Program-made: the position numbers and the translations under genes
Notes under the pieces: generated by a model
What the model was told of the DNA's origin: nothing
The model's database searches: none
What the model saw: only the letters and a program-made list of their open reading frames with translations
Shown: positions 1 through 8,501 of the stretch, piece by piece
Layout of the letters: each line of letters begins with the position of its first letter
Numbering within the stretch: position 1 is the stretch's first letter
Source of the DNA: an uncultured Bacilli bacterium
GTDB taxonomy: Bacteria; Bacillota_I; Bacilli_A; RF39; UBA660
DNA: 14,879 nt
NCBI GenBank assembly: GCA_948999435.1
Contig: CARJCM010000019.1
Span: forward strand, 6,547 to 21,425
Direction: 5' to 3'

Positions 1-3000
1 ATTTATATTTAAAAAGAGAAAATACTAAAGAATGGCAAGATAGAGTTGATGAACTTAATGATGAAGCTAAACGTTTATCTGAGAATAGTTCTATTATTGT
101 AAATCAAATAAATGCAGCAAGAAGAAAGGTTAATGAAACTTTAATAAAATATGCTGAAGAACAAATGCAAGCAATTAGAGATAATTTTACGACTGCTACT
201 AGAGATTCTAATAGAACTGAGACTCTTGATCGTTATTTTGTACTTGCTAATGATAAGGAAGAATATGATAGTTTATATCGATTAACTGCAATTTTAAAAC
301 GCGCTAATGAAGTTGAAGAATTTGATAAGCTTGTAGTCGTTGATGATGCAATGATGGTAACCGAAGATCAAAGAGATGTTCTTACTTCAACCACATTACC
401 TAATATAAAATTAATGGATTATATAAAAGCTCCAGAGAAGAAAGTTGTTAATATTCCATTCGAAAAAAATAGTGAGTTTATTGAAAGAATAAATGAAGCT
501 TTAAAGGCATTAGATGAGATTGGAAAGAAAGAAGGAAGAGCACAGGAAGCATTAGAAGAAAAACAAAAGTTAGAAGAATTACTAGATATTATTGGTAAAG
601 CTAATGTTAGTGGTAATGATTTGGAAGAAGTTTGGGATTCTTTTTATGTTTTAAGTGAAGACAGAAATAAAGTAATTGGTTTGCTTAATAGTTCGAGATC
701 TTTAAGAAAATTAAATCCGGAACTTGCTCAAGATAGAAATAGAAGAGAAGAAAATGCTGAATTAATAGATAAGTTATATAGTTATTTAGATGAACTTGCT
801 AGTGAAGTTACTAATTATCAAGGGGTAGCTAATTTACCATATAGAACAACAAATTCAATAGGTGATAGAGCCTGGGTGGTAGTAGATAAAGATTGGAAAG
901 AAGCTAATAGAATTATTGAATTAATAGAGTTGTTACAACAACAAGAAGATGATTTAATTTCAGTATGGGGAATAGCTAACATTAAAGATACAGATATTCC
1001 TAAGTTTAAAAGCCTTGCCAATTCTACATTATATTTTAATGATAAGATACCAGATGTAACAGAAAATATTACAGAAATTGAAAATGTTCGTGAACAATTA
1101 AGAAGTTTAATTAAAAAAGCTCGAGAAACTGAAAATGCAAAATTAGCTACTAATGGTTTAGTATTAGATAGTGATTTTGAATTATATACATTATTAAAAG
1201 AAAAATATAATTATTTGATTGGTGCTAGAGCTAGTAGTAATTTAGCTTCTATAGGTGGAGTATTAATTGATTCAGATTATGTAACTAAATATAATGATGC
1301 TAATAACAAAATTGATAGTTTAATAAATGCTTCAAAAGAAGAAGTAGTAGATAGTACTGTAAAAGAACCGATTGGCGTATCAAATGAAGAACCATTAATT
1401 GAGTCAAATAATGAACCAGTAAGAGCTAGTTCGACTTCATCAACTCCGAATGAAGTAATTGATTTTACGGAAAATAATAAATATATTCAAGAAATGAAGG
1501 ATCTTTTGAAATATCTTAATTCTTTAGCTATTCATAATGAAGAGGAAACAGAACTTGTTGAACTTGCAAATGAAGTGATTGATATTTTAGCAAGAGCAAA
1601 GAGTAGCAAGCACATTGTTGATGATTATGGCTTAAAACTTGCTAGTGAAGATGATTTAAATAGATGTAAAATAATAGTAAAAAGATATAACGAATTGATT
1701 AGAAAACTTAATGCTATGGGTAAGCAAATAGATTTAGATAAATCTTTAGTGCCAGTTGGTTATTTTGGCTCTGGTGTAAGTAATATGAGTAGTTCTTCAG
1801 AAAAAATTGATTTTAGTTTAAATGATAAAGAAATTGCCGATTTAAAAGCAAGATTAGCAAAACTTAGTGCTAAATCTAGTCATAATGAATTAGAAAGAAG
1901 AATGTTTGATATCTTAAGTGAAATGATTGAGATATTAGAAAATGCTAAGAAGAGTGAAAAAGTTGTTGAATTTGATGGCTTAAAATTTGCAAATGTATCA
2001 GCTCAAAGTAGATATTTTGATTTATTACTTAATTTTAATCAAGTAATTCAAAAATTAAATGAAATTAATCCTAATGAATATAGACCAATAGATTTAGATA
2101 AGTCTTTAGTGCCATCTGATTATTTTACTAGAACTGCTGGAGAAATTGATTTTAGCAAAAATGATCAAAAAATTGCTGAATTAAAAGAAGAAATGTCTAA
2201 ATTAGAAGATAAAGTAGAAAAGGATGAACTGGCTTCTGCAATATATGGACATTTAAAAACACAAGTGGAAATATTAGAAAGAGCTAAAAATAGTAAAAAT
2301 GTTGTTGATATGTCTGGCATAAAGTTTGCAAGTGGCGAAGATCAAATTGAATATTTAAGTGCTCAAACAAATTTAGATGAAATAATGGAAAGTCTTAAAA
2401 ATCCAGATAATAACAATGGTAAAAAGAATCGTTGGAAAATAACTGGTATAAGAGAACATTTAAGCAAACTAAGTAATTTTAAAATAGGTAAGTTTGTCAA
2501 AGAACATAAAGCTATGATAAGATTATTAGTGGGAATAGGTTTAGGAATTAGTGCTTTAGCATTTGTTTTACCACAATTAGTACCAGCGATTATATTCTCA
2601 AACGCTTGTAATGCAGCAGCGATTCCTGCTCTTAGCGGGTTCTTAAATGCAGCTAATGTTGGTCTTGCAACATCTTTTAATGTTGATTTGGCTCTTGCGA
2701 CTGCAGGTGCAGGTACAGAAGTTGCTTTAATGGGTTTTGTTAATGCTCTTGCTGCTACTGGAGTAATAGGATTAGGCACAGCTTTAACGTTCAAAGGGTT
2801 AAATGTTGGTGTTGGTTTATCGGAATTAGAACAAAAAAGTGTTATTCAAAAAATGGCTGATTTAATTGAACAAATTAATAAACAATGGTTAAAGTTAATG
2901 GTAAATGTTCATGAAAGTATTGAACTTGCTGGTAAAAAAGCACATGCTATGAAAAATTCTGCTTTATATAATAAAGATAAAATGGCTGTTAAACTCTTTA

Positions 3001-3833
3001 AGTCAGAAAAAGCTGCCGAGAGAATTAGACAATGGGAAGAATATCTAGAAAGTAATTCAAAAGAAGTAATAAGTGATGAAAATGATTTAGAAAATATTAA
3101 TATTCCAGTACAATTTGCTGATGGAACTTTAGATGATGTTATTGAAAAGAAAGAGTTATATGAAATATATAGTAGTCCAGTTGAAAGTTCTGATGTAATG
3201 GATGCTATTTCAGAAGAGAAAATGGAAGCGGAACGTGAAAAACAAATTGAGAGTGAACCTTTAGAAGGTAATCCAGAAGTTAAAGAAGCATTAGAAGAGC
3301 AACAACCTGAAAATATCGGAAGAGATACTAGCGAAGCTCCAGCTGTAGAAATGACTCCAGAAGAAAAAGCAGAGTTTGAGCGTAAAAAATTAGGAGAAGA
3401 AATTAAAGCACGACAAGCTAAGAAAAGAGCAGAACTTAAAGCTAAAATAGAGGCACGAAAGGCTGCAGATGAGCAGATAGATAAAGAGATAATTGAACGT
3501 ATTGAAAAAGGTGCTAGTGGTTCTGATGCTATTCCAGTTGTAGAAGTTCCAAGTACTGATGAGGTTATCGGAGCTCTTGGAAGTCAAATGATTTCAGAAC
3601 AAGAACCTGAAATGTTAGATGTTAAACCTCAAGAACCTGAAAGTGAAGCTATTTCGCAAGATGATACTGCTGAAATTGAAAAACAAATAGCAGAAAGAGA
3701 AAGTCAAATAAAGGTACTTCAGGATCAAGCAGATAGAACTCGTTCTGAGAGTATGAAAATTACTTACTTAAGAGGTATTGAGATTTTAAATAAGGAAATT
3801 GAAGCTTTAAGAGGCGAAAATAGAGGTCGTTAA
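1..3833 (+). CDS. Giant repeat-containing coiled-coil membrane protein, 5' partial
   Basis: The reading frame is open from the window edge (first full codon at 3), so the ATG at 165 is probably internal and the gene begins outside the window. About 1277 residues are visible. The N-terminal two thirds are charged, helical and rich in E, K, N, L. Three tandem repeats of about 105 residues lie at 1458-1766, 1806-2126 and 2145-2399, with looser copies of their core near 234, 640, 1143 and 1246. A basic stretch is followed by a hydrophobic segment (2514-2600) and a long Ala/Gly-rich apolar segment (to about 2820), suggesting membrane insertion. The C-terminus is an E/K/P-rich low-complexity tail with coiled coil. 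There is no enzymatic motif and I do not recognise the family. A structural, surface or cell-organising role is possible, but that is inference. It is coupled to two small downstream genes by a TAATG overlap. Confidence 0.85.
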   Translation, partial: LYLKRENTKEWQDRVDELNDEAKRLSENSSIIVNQINAARRKVNETLIKYAEEQMQAIRDNFTTATRDSNRTETLDRYFVLANDKEEYDSLYRLTAILKRANEVEEFDKLVVVDDAMMVTEDQRDVLTSTTLPNIKLMDYIKAPEKKVVNIPFEKNSEFIERINEALKALDEIGKKEGRAQEALEEKQKLEELLDIIGKANVSGNDLEEVWDSFYVLSEDRNKVIGLLNSSRSLRKLNPELAQDRNRREENAELIDKLYSYLDELASEVTNYQGVANLPYRTTNSIGDRAWVVVDKDWKEANRIIELIELLQQQEDDLISVWGIANIKDTDIPKFKSLANSTLYFNDKIPDVTENITEIENVREQLRSLIKKARETENAKLATNGLVLDSDFELYTLLKEKYNYLIGARASSNLASIGGVLIDSDYVTKYNDANNKIDSLINASKEEVVDSTVKEPIGVSNEEPLIESNNEPVRASSTSSTPNEVIDFTENNKYIQEMKDLLKYLNSLAIHNEEETELVELANEVIDILARAKSSKHIVDDYGLKLASEDDLNRCKIIVKRYNELIRKLNAMGKQIDLDKSLVPVGYFGSGVSNMSSSSEKIDFSLNDKEIADLKARLAKLSAKSSHNELERRMFDILSEMIEILENAKKSEKVVEFDGLKFANVSAQSRYFDLLLNFNQVIQKLNEINPNEYRPIDLDKSLVPSDYFTRTAGEIDFSKNDQKIAELKEEMSKLEDKVEKDELASAIYGHLKTQVEILERAKNSKNVVDMSGIKFASGEDQIEYLSAQTNLDEIMESLKNPDNNNGKKNRWKITGIREHLSKLSNFKIGKFVKEHKAMIRLLVGIGLGISALAFVLPQLVPAIIFSNACNAAAIPALSGFLNAANVGLATSFNVDLALATAGAGTEVALMGFVNALAATGVIGLGTALTFKGLNVGVGLSELEQKSVIQKMADLIEQINKQWLKLMVNVHESIELAGKKAHAMKNSALYNKDKMAVKLFKSEKAAERIRQWEEYLESNSKEVISDENDLENINIPVQFADGTLDDVIEKKELYEIYSSPVESSDVMDAISEEKMEAEREKQIESEPLEGNPEVKEALEEQQPENIGRDTSEAPAVEMTPEEKAEFERKKLGEEIKARQAKKRAELKAKIEARKAADEQIDKEIIERIEKGASGSDAIPVVEVPSTDEVIGALGSQMISEQEPEMLDVKPQEPESEAISQDDTAEIEKQIAERESQIKVLQDQADRTRSESMKITYLRGIEILNKEIEALRGENRGR
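1458..2399 (+). repeat. Three tandem protein repeats of about 105 residues
   Basis: Copies lie at 1458-1766, 1806-2126 and 2145-2399. Each opens with I-D-F followed by an N/D-rich turn, then a helix with L and K heptads, an E-I-L-E/A-x-A-K motif, a [L/I]-K-[L/F]-A-[S/N] strand-like motif and a final helix. The first two end in the shared motif IDLDKSLVP followed by Y-F; the third lacks it and runs into the basic linker before the hydrophobic segment. At DNA level the tail motif is nearly identical in copies 1 and 2, while the rest has diverged. This implies old duplication with selection on the protein. Confidence 0.8.
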
Positions 3834-4030
3834 TGAATAATGAGAATGGAGTTACAAAGGAATTTTTAGCAGAAAAACGTTTTAGGGGACTACAAGAGAG
3901 AATAGAATGGTTTCAGAAAACTATTGATACACTTGGTCCTGAACAAGAAGTTTTGCGTAAAAGATATGAGGAATTATTGAAGCAATGTAATGCTGCTTTA
4001 GAAGAAGAATTAAAAGGAAGAGGCTTATAA
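3833..4030 (+). CDS. Small coiled-coil protein of unknown function
   Basis: This 65-residue protein is almost wholly helical and charged (E, K, R, L rich), with leucine spacing that suggests a coiled coil over residues 10-60. It has no signal peptide, membrane segment or cysteine pair; its one Cys is near residue 52. The ATG shares its A with the TAA of the giant upstream gene, and an AGAGGT-like site at 3822-3827 lies 5 bases before it, so translation is probably coupled. Its own stop overlaps the start of the next gene by one base. The placement suggests a partner or regulator of the giant coiled-coil protein, perhaps through coiled-coil contact, which is inference from context only. I do not recognise a family. 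Confidence 0.7.
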   Translation: MNNENGVTKEFLAEKRFRGLQERIEWFQKTIDTLGPEQEVLRKRYEELLKQCNAALEEELKGRGL

Positions 4031-4299
4031 TGGAGATAGGGAAAGTTATTACTTTAGATGATAATAAAGATTATTTATTATTAGAAAAACTGGAATTAGA
4101 TCATAAAGAATATTTATATATGGTAGAAGTTGATGCAAATGATATGCCAACTGCTAATTACCATTATTTAGAATTAATTCATGAATCTGATGGAGATTAT
4201 ACAGAAGAGGTTGAAGATAAAAAAATTATTGAAGCAATTACTAGTTTGCTTACAATTAAGTATTTAAATGATAGTCAAAACGATGAACAAGCCGCTTAA
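4030..4299 (+). CDS. DUF1292-like small acidic protein
   Basis: An 89-residue acidic protein. The opening pattern (K-V-I-T-L-D-D-N ... L-x-x-L-E-L-D-H-K-E-Y-L-Y-M-V-E-V-D) followed by an acidic strand and a C-terminal helix resembles the DUF1292 (YrzB-like) family of Firmicutes, in which a short beta sheet is built around a K-E-Y-L/V motif. The function of that family is not known to me. It starts one base before the end of the preceding gene, with a good GGAAGAGG site at 4016-4023, and is the last gene of the three-gene operon. No intrinsic terminator follows it, so transcripts may run into the T-box leader of ileS. The family call is from pattern recall and is moderate; the gene itself is well supported. 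Confidence 0.7.
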   Translation: MEIGKVITLDDNKDYLLLEKLELDHKEYLYMVEVDANDMPTANYHYLELIHESDGDYTEEVEDKKIIEAITSLLTIKYLNDSQNDEQAA

Positions 4300-4309
4300 A
4301 AATAAAAAC

Positions 4310-4500
4310 TATACAGAGAGTTAACGTAAGGTGTGAGTTAATTAGTTTTGTTTTAAGAGATCACTTGGGAGTTTAATATTTGAAATTTTGTTTTAAAAAT
4401 TTAGAGTATTACGAATAACTCGCGTTAAGAGTAAAAGTTAAAAATTAAGGTGGTACCGCGATTTATTCGCCCTTTGGTATACACCTTTTTTATATTTTTA
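4310..4500 (+). promoter_or_regulatory. T-box leader (tRNA-Ile sensing) of ileS
   Basis: The conserved T-box sequence AGGTGGTACCGCG is present at 4448-4460. It sits in an antiterminator that competes with a terminator formed by GGTGGTACC/GGTATACACC with an inner GCG/CGC, ending in a T run at 4486-4491. Upstream, AGAGAG at 4315-4320 matches the GA (kink-turn) motif at the base of Stem I, and TTAACG (4321-4326) can pair with CGTTAA (4423-4428). The codon ATT at 4408-4410, followed by A, is my best candidate for the isoleucine specifier, but the fold was not computed. Uncharged tRNA-Ile would allow read-through into ileS. I see no convincing separate promoter. Confidence 0.92.
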
Positions 4501-4513
4501 GGAGGGAAATATT

Positions 4514-7500
4514 ATGAAGAATTTTAAAGAATTAGATAAGAGAAGTTATCCAGAGGTTGAACAAGATATATTAGATTCTTGGGGCGGTATTAATGAGATA
4601 AACAAGCGTCAAATAGAAAAACATAAAGATGATGATTATTTTGTGTTTTATGATGGTCCAGCATTTGCAAATGGTTTTCCAGGACTTCATCATATGGTAG
4701 CCAAAAATCTTAAAGATGCAATTTGTAAATATCACGTGATGAAAGGTAAAAAAGTTATACGTAAAGTAGGATGGGATACACATGGACTTCCTATTGAAAA
4801 TCATGTAGAGAAAAAACTTGGTATTTCTAGTAAAAAAGAAATTGAAGAATTAGGTATTGAAAAGTTTAATGATGAGTGTCGAAAAAGTGTTAGAGAAAAT
4901 GAAGATGCTTTTGTTAATTTAACTAGTAAAATGGGACAATTTATTGATACTGAAAATCCATATTTAACTTTTAAAAATGATTATATTGAAACTGAATGGT
5001 GGATTTTAAAGAAGTTTTATGAAGAAAATTTATTTTATGAAGGAACAAGAGTAGTACCTTATTGCCCGCATTGTGGTACAGGACTTGCGACACATGAAGT
5101 TGCTCAGGATTATCAAAGTGATACTGCTTTAACATGTTATGTTCCTTTTAAGAAAAAGAATGAGGATGTTTATTTTCTTGCTTGGACAACTACTCCTTGG
5201 ACTTTACTTGCTAATGTAGCTTTATGTGTTAATCCAGATGTTACTTATGCATTAGTGGAATCTAAAGGTACAAAGTTTATTTTAGCAGAAGCGCTTGTAA
5301 AAGCTGTTTTAGGAGAAGAAAGTGAAATATTAGAAACATTTAAAGGTAAAACTTTAGAAAATACAGAATATGAACAATTAATTCCTAGTCTTAATGTAGA
5401 GGGTAAAGCTTTTATTGTAACTTGTGCTGAATATGTTACAACTGAGGATGGTACTGGTGTAGTTCATATTGCTCCAGCTTTTGGTGCAGATGATGCCGAA
5501 GTATGTAGAGAATATGGTATTACAGAAGTTAATCCAGTTGGTAAAGATGGATGTTATACAGAAGGTTTATGGAAAGGTAAATTTGTTCATGATGTAAATG
5601 AAGAAGTTGTAGAGTACTTAAAAGAAAATGGTAAACTATTTAGAAAACAAAAAATGATTCATGAGTATCCACATTGTTGGAGATGTCATACACCTTTAAT
5701 ATATTACTCTATGCCTAGTTATTATGTAGCAGTTAGTAAATTTAGAGATAAAATGGTGGAAGCTAATAAAAAAGTTAACTGGTATCCAGCTTATGTTGGT
5801 GAAAAAAGATTTGCTAATTGGATAGCTAATGCTAAAGATTGGAATGTATCTAGAAGTCGCTATTGGGGTAGTCCAATACCTTTTTGGAAATGTGAATGTG
5901 GATATAATCATATGGTAGGAAGTGTTGCTGAATTAAAAGAAATGGCAACAACAAATCTAGATGAAAACCTAGATTTACATAGGCCTTATATAGATGAAGT
6001 AAAACTTACTTGTCCAAAATGTGGTGCATATATGACTCGTATTAAAGATGTTTTAGATTGTTGGTTTGATAGTGGTTCGATGCCTTTTGCTCAATATCAT
6101 TATCCATTTGAAAATAAGGAATTATGGGAAACACAATTTCCAGCAGACTTTATTTGTGAGGGAATAGACCAAACTAGAGGTTGGTTCTATACATTGATGG
6201 TTATTTCGACTTTTGTTAAAGGATGTAGTCCATTTAAAAATGTTTTAGTAAATGATTTATTATTAGACGCTGAAGGCAAAAAAATGAGTAAGAGTCGTGG
6301 TAATATAGTAGAACCTTTTACAACAATAAAAGAATATGGCGCTGATACTGTACGTTTTTATCTTCCTTATGTTTCTCCAGTTTGGACACCTTTAAAATTT
6401 GATATGGATGGTTTAAAAGAAGTTTATTCTAAATTCTTTAATCCTCTTCGTAATGCTTATAGTTTCTTTGTGTTATATGCTAATGTTGATAATATTGATA
6501 CAGATGAATGTAATGTAAATGTAGAAAACAGAGAAGAAATAGATAAATGGCTAATTTCTAAATATAATACTTTAGTTAAAGATGTTAATGAAGCGTTTTT
6601 AGAATATGATTTGAATAAAGTAGTAAGATTCTTAACTAGTTTTGTTTCAGATGATTTATCTAATTGGTATATAAGACGTAATAGAAATAGATTCTGGGGT
6701 AGTGAACTTGATAATAGCAAAAAATCTGTTTATATAACTACTTATGAAGTTTTAGTTGGGCTTGCTAAGTTATGTGCTCCAATTACACCATTTTTAAGTG
6801 AAGAAATATATCGTAATCTAACAGGGGGAGAATCTGTTCATTTAGAGAAGTATCCAGAAGCTGATTTATCTTTAATAGATAAAAAATTAGAAGAGAAAAT
6901 GGATTTAGTACGTAACTTAATTAGTATAGGACGTTCTGTTCGTGAAGAACAAAAAATAAAGGTTCGCCAACCTCTAAATGAAGCATTAATTGATGGTGCT
7001 AATAAAGAAATATTAGAAGATTTAGTACCACTTATTAAAGAAGAATTAAATGTTAAAGAAGTAACATTTACAAATGATTTAAGTCTTTATATGAATTATA
7101 CTTTAAAACCTAATTTTAAAGTAGTAGGTAAAATAATGGGACCTAATATTAAAGAATTTCAAATGAAACTCGAAACTTTAAGTAATGAAGATATTGATTC
7201 TTTAGTAAATAATAAGACTATAACTATGAATATTGGTGGTAATGATATTACAATTAATTCAGAAATGATTGAAATTAGAATTTTAGAAAAAGAAGGATTT
7301 AATGTAGGTCGTGAAAATAACTTATTTATTATTCTAAATACAGAACTTAGTCATGAATTAATACTTGAAGGTTTAGCTCGTGAATTTGTTTCTAAAGTTC
7401 AAAATATTCGTAAGGCAGAAGATTATAATGTTGCTGATAGAATTGAAGTAACTTATAATGGTGATGATTTAGTTCAAGAAATGGTTAAAGAGTTTGAAGA

Positions 7501-7609
7501 GTTTATTAAAGGAGAGATTTTGGCTGTTGCAATTAATTATGATGAAAGTACTAATAATAAACTTGACTTAAATGGCCATGAAGTAAATATCTTAACAAGG
7601 AAAGCTTAG
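4514..7609 (+). CDS. ileS: Isoleucine--tRNA ligase, IleRS2 type with GLHH signature
   Basis: Charges tRNA-Ile with isoleucine in the cytoplasm. The 1031 residues show the full class I layout: an N-terminal ATP site at residues 47-60, zinc knuckles (C184/C187, C388/C391), the CP1 editing domain with WTTTPWT at 224-230 and GTGVVHIAPAFG at 313-324, the DQTRGWFYT block, KMSKS at 590-594 and an anticodon-binding domain. Length and motifs fit the eukaryote-like IleRS2 branch. The unusual point is the HxGH signature, which reads G57-L-H-H60: first and third residues are exchanged relative to the family (HYGH in typical IleRS2). This GxHH form has been described in mupirocin hyper-resistant IleRS2. 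The start is supported by AGGAGGG 8 bases upstream and the preceding T-box. No second ileS is visible, so this may be the housekeeping enzyme, though that cannot be decided here. Confidence 0.97.
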   Translation: MKNFKELDKRSYPEVEQDILDSWGGINEINKRQIEKHKDDDYFVFYDGPAFANGFPGLHHMVAKNLKDAICKYHVMKGKKVIRKVGWDTHGLPIENHVEKKLGISSKKEIEELGIEKFNDECRKSVRENEDAFVNLTSKMGQFIDTENPYLTFKNDYIETEWWILKKFYEENLFYEGTRVVPYCPHCGTGLATHEVAQDYQSDTALTCYVPFKKKNEDVYFLAWTTTPWTLLANVALCVNPDVTYALVESKGTKFILAEALVKAVLGEESEILETFKGKTLENTEYEQLIPSLNVEGKAFIVTCAEYVTTEDGTGVVHIAPAFGADDAEVCREYGITEVNPVGKDGCYTEGLWKGKFVHDVNEEVVEYLKENGKLFRKQKMIHEYPHCWRCHTPLIYYSMPSYYVAVSKFRDKMVEANKKVNWYPAYVGEKRFANWIANAKDWNVSRSRYWGSPIPFWKCECGYNHMVGSVAELKEMATTNLDENLDLHRPYIDEVKLTCPKCGAYMTRIKDVLDCWFDSGSMPFAQYHYPFENKELWETQFPADFICEGIDQTRGWFYTLMVISTFVKGCSPFKNVLVNDLLLDAEGKKMSKSRGNIVEPFTTIKEYGADTVRFYLPYVSPVWTPLKFDMDGLKEVYSKFFNPLRNAYSFFVLYANVDNIDTDECNVNVENREEIDKWLISKYNTLVKDVNEAFLEYDLNKVVRFLTSFVSDDLSNWYIRRNRNRFWGSELDNSKKSVYITTYEVLVGLAKLCAPITPFLSEEIYRNLTGGESVHLEKYPEADLSLIDKKLEEKMDLVRNLISIGRSVREEQKIKVRQPLNEALIDGANKEILEDLVPLIKEELNVKEVTFTNDLSLYMNYTLKPNFKVVGKIMGPNIKEFQMKLETLSNEDIDSLVNNKTITMNIGGNDITINSEMIEIRILEKEGFNVGRENNLFIILNTELSHELILEGLAREFVSKVQNIRKAEDYNVADRIEVTYNGDDLVQEMVKEFEEFIKGEILAVAINYDESTNNKLDLNGHEVNILTRKA

Positions 7610-7627
7610 GCTTTTCTTGTTTTATTT
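7595..7627 (+). terminator. Intrinsic terminator overlapping the end of ileS
   Basis: ACAAGGAAAGC (7595-7605) pairs with GCTTTTCTTGT (7610-7620) with one G-U, and a T-rich tail follows. The TAG stop of ileS (7607-7609) lies in the four-base loop, so the 5' arm of the hairpin is coding sequence. Confidence 0.85.
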
Positions 7628-7631
7628 ATTA

Positions 7632-7640
7632 TGATATAAT
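7632..7640 (+). promoter_or_regulatory. Extended -10 promoter for the HAD gene
   Basis: TGATATAAT is a perfect extended -10 (TGn plus TATAAT). No good -35 lies 16-18 bases upstream, and TTGTTT at 7618 is too close. Transcription would start near 7647, just before the GGAGG site at 7653-7657. Confidence 0.6.
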
Positions 7641-7664
7641 AAGAACAATTTTGGAGGACATTTT

Positions 7665-8375
7665 ATGATACTTAAAAATGAATTAAAAACAAACGATGTT
7701 AAAATGCTTTCATTTGATATTGATGGTACTATTACACAATGGACCAGTGTACCAGATTTTTTGACTTCGGTTTTAGCAGAATATAATCTTCATTATAGTG
7801 ATGAAGTTATGGCACAATTTTTTAAAGCAGTTGATTTTTTTGATAAGCATCTTATAACTTCTAGTGAATGCACAGAAGCAATGTATGGTTTTATATTGGG
7901 AGATACTATTGAATTATTAAAACAAAATGGTATATCTGGAGATGATTTTCGAAGAAGAATGTTTTTAAAAGAAGCAGATTTTACAAAAGCTGAAGAAGGA
8001 ATAAAAGATTCAGTTGGAATATTATTTAAAAATTATGATTTATATTGTTATACAAATTGGTTTAAAAACCAAGCTTTAAAAAAACTTGATAAATATGGTT
8101 TAACAGAATATTTTAAAGGCATATATGCTTATGATAATAATTATATTAAATTTACAAAAGTTGGCTTTTTAGTTGCAACTTATGATTTAGGTTTAGAAGT
8201 AGAAAATGTAATTCATATAGGGGATAGTAAAGTAGATATTGAACCTGCTAATGATGCTGGGATACAAACTATTTTAGTTGATTATAATGGTAATAAAGAA
8301 GACTTATATAGAATAGCAACAGCAGTAGTAACAGAATTTAGAGATATTCCTATGATGTTAGAAAGAAAAAGATAA
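7665..8375 (+). CDS. HAD-superfamily hydrolase (subfamily IA-like phosphatase)
   Basis: A 236-residue haloacid dehalogenase-type hydrolase, probably a small-molecule phosphatase acting in the cytoplasm. Motif I is FDIDGT with nucleophile D18 and acid/base D20. An alpha-helical cap follows (about residues 28-110), as in subfamily I. Motif II is the Thr of C-Y-T-N-W (T130), motif III a Lys in the K162-K165 stretch, and motif IV GDSKVD (186-191) with the downstream E-P-A-N-D-A-G. The substrate cannot be told; phosphoglycolate, nucleotide or sugar phosphates are all used by relatives. It has its own extended -10 promoter, GGAGG 7 bases before the ATG, and a modest terminator after it, so it appears monocistronic. 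The neighbouring genes give no clue to its pathway. Confidence 0.92.
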   Translation: MILKNELKTNDVKMLSFDIDGTITQWTSVPDFLTSVLAEYNLHYSDEVMAQFFKAVDFFDKHLITSSECTEAMYGFILGDTIELLKQNGISGDDFRRRMFLKEADFTKAEEGIKDSVGILFKNYDLYCYTNWFKNQALKKLDKYGLTEYFKGIYAYDNNYIKFTKVGFLVATYDLGLEVENVIHIGDSKVDIEPANDAGIQTILVDYNGNKEDLYRIATAVVTEFRDIPMMLERKR

Positions 8376-8387
8376 GTTTGTTTTAAG

Positions 8388-8413
8388 AAGATTATAATGT
8401 ATGTAATCTTTTT
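8388..8413 (+). terminator. Probable weak terminator after the HAD gene
   Basis: AAGATTA and TAATCTT can form a 7-bp AT-rich stem around a loop of about 9 bases, followed by a run of five T. It is weaker than the other terminators in the window. Confidence 0.5.
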
Positions 8414-8450
8414 AGATAAATTTAAAATTTCGTTTGTAAGAGAAAAATTG

Positions 8451-8459
8451 TGATATAAT
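8451..8459 (+). promoter_or_regulatory. Extended -10 promoter for ogt
   Basis: TGATATAAT is identical to the extended -10 ahead of the HAD gene. TTGTAA at 8434-8439 is only 14 bases upstream, so a normal -35 is not evident. The expected start near 8466 leaves a leader of about 35 bases before the ATG at 8502. Confidence 0.6.
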
Positions 8460-8501
8460 TAAATAGATGTGTAAGTATAACTTATATTTTAAGGAGTATT
8501 G

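Noticed and set aside
165..167. ATG as the true start of the giant gene
   Set aside because: The frame is open without a stop back to the window edge with the same coiled-coil composition, and no ribosome-binding site precedes this ATG.
2363..2794. 143-codon open frame on the minus strand
   Set aside because: It is antisense to the hydrophobic, Ala-rich part of the giant gene, has no ribosome-binding site, and its composition is the mirror of that segment. The same reasoning removes the shorter minus-strand frames at 818-1021, 3390-3587, 4571-4804, 5696-5911, 6457-6720, 8834-9019, 10164-10355 and 11075-11260.
8499..8501. TTG start for ogt
   Set aside because: It lies only 2 bases after AAGGAG, while the ATG next to it has workable spacing and is the better codon.
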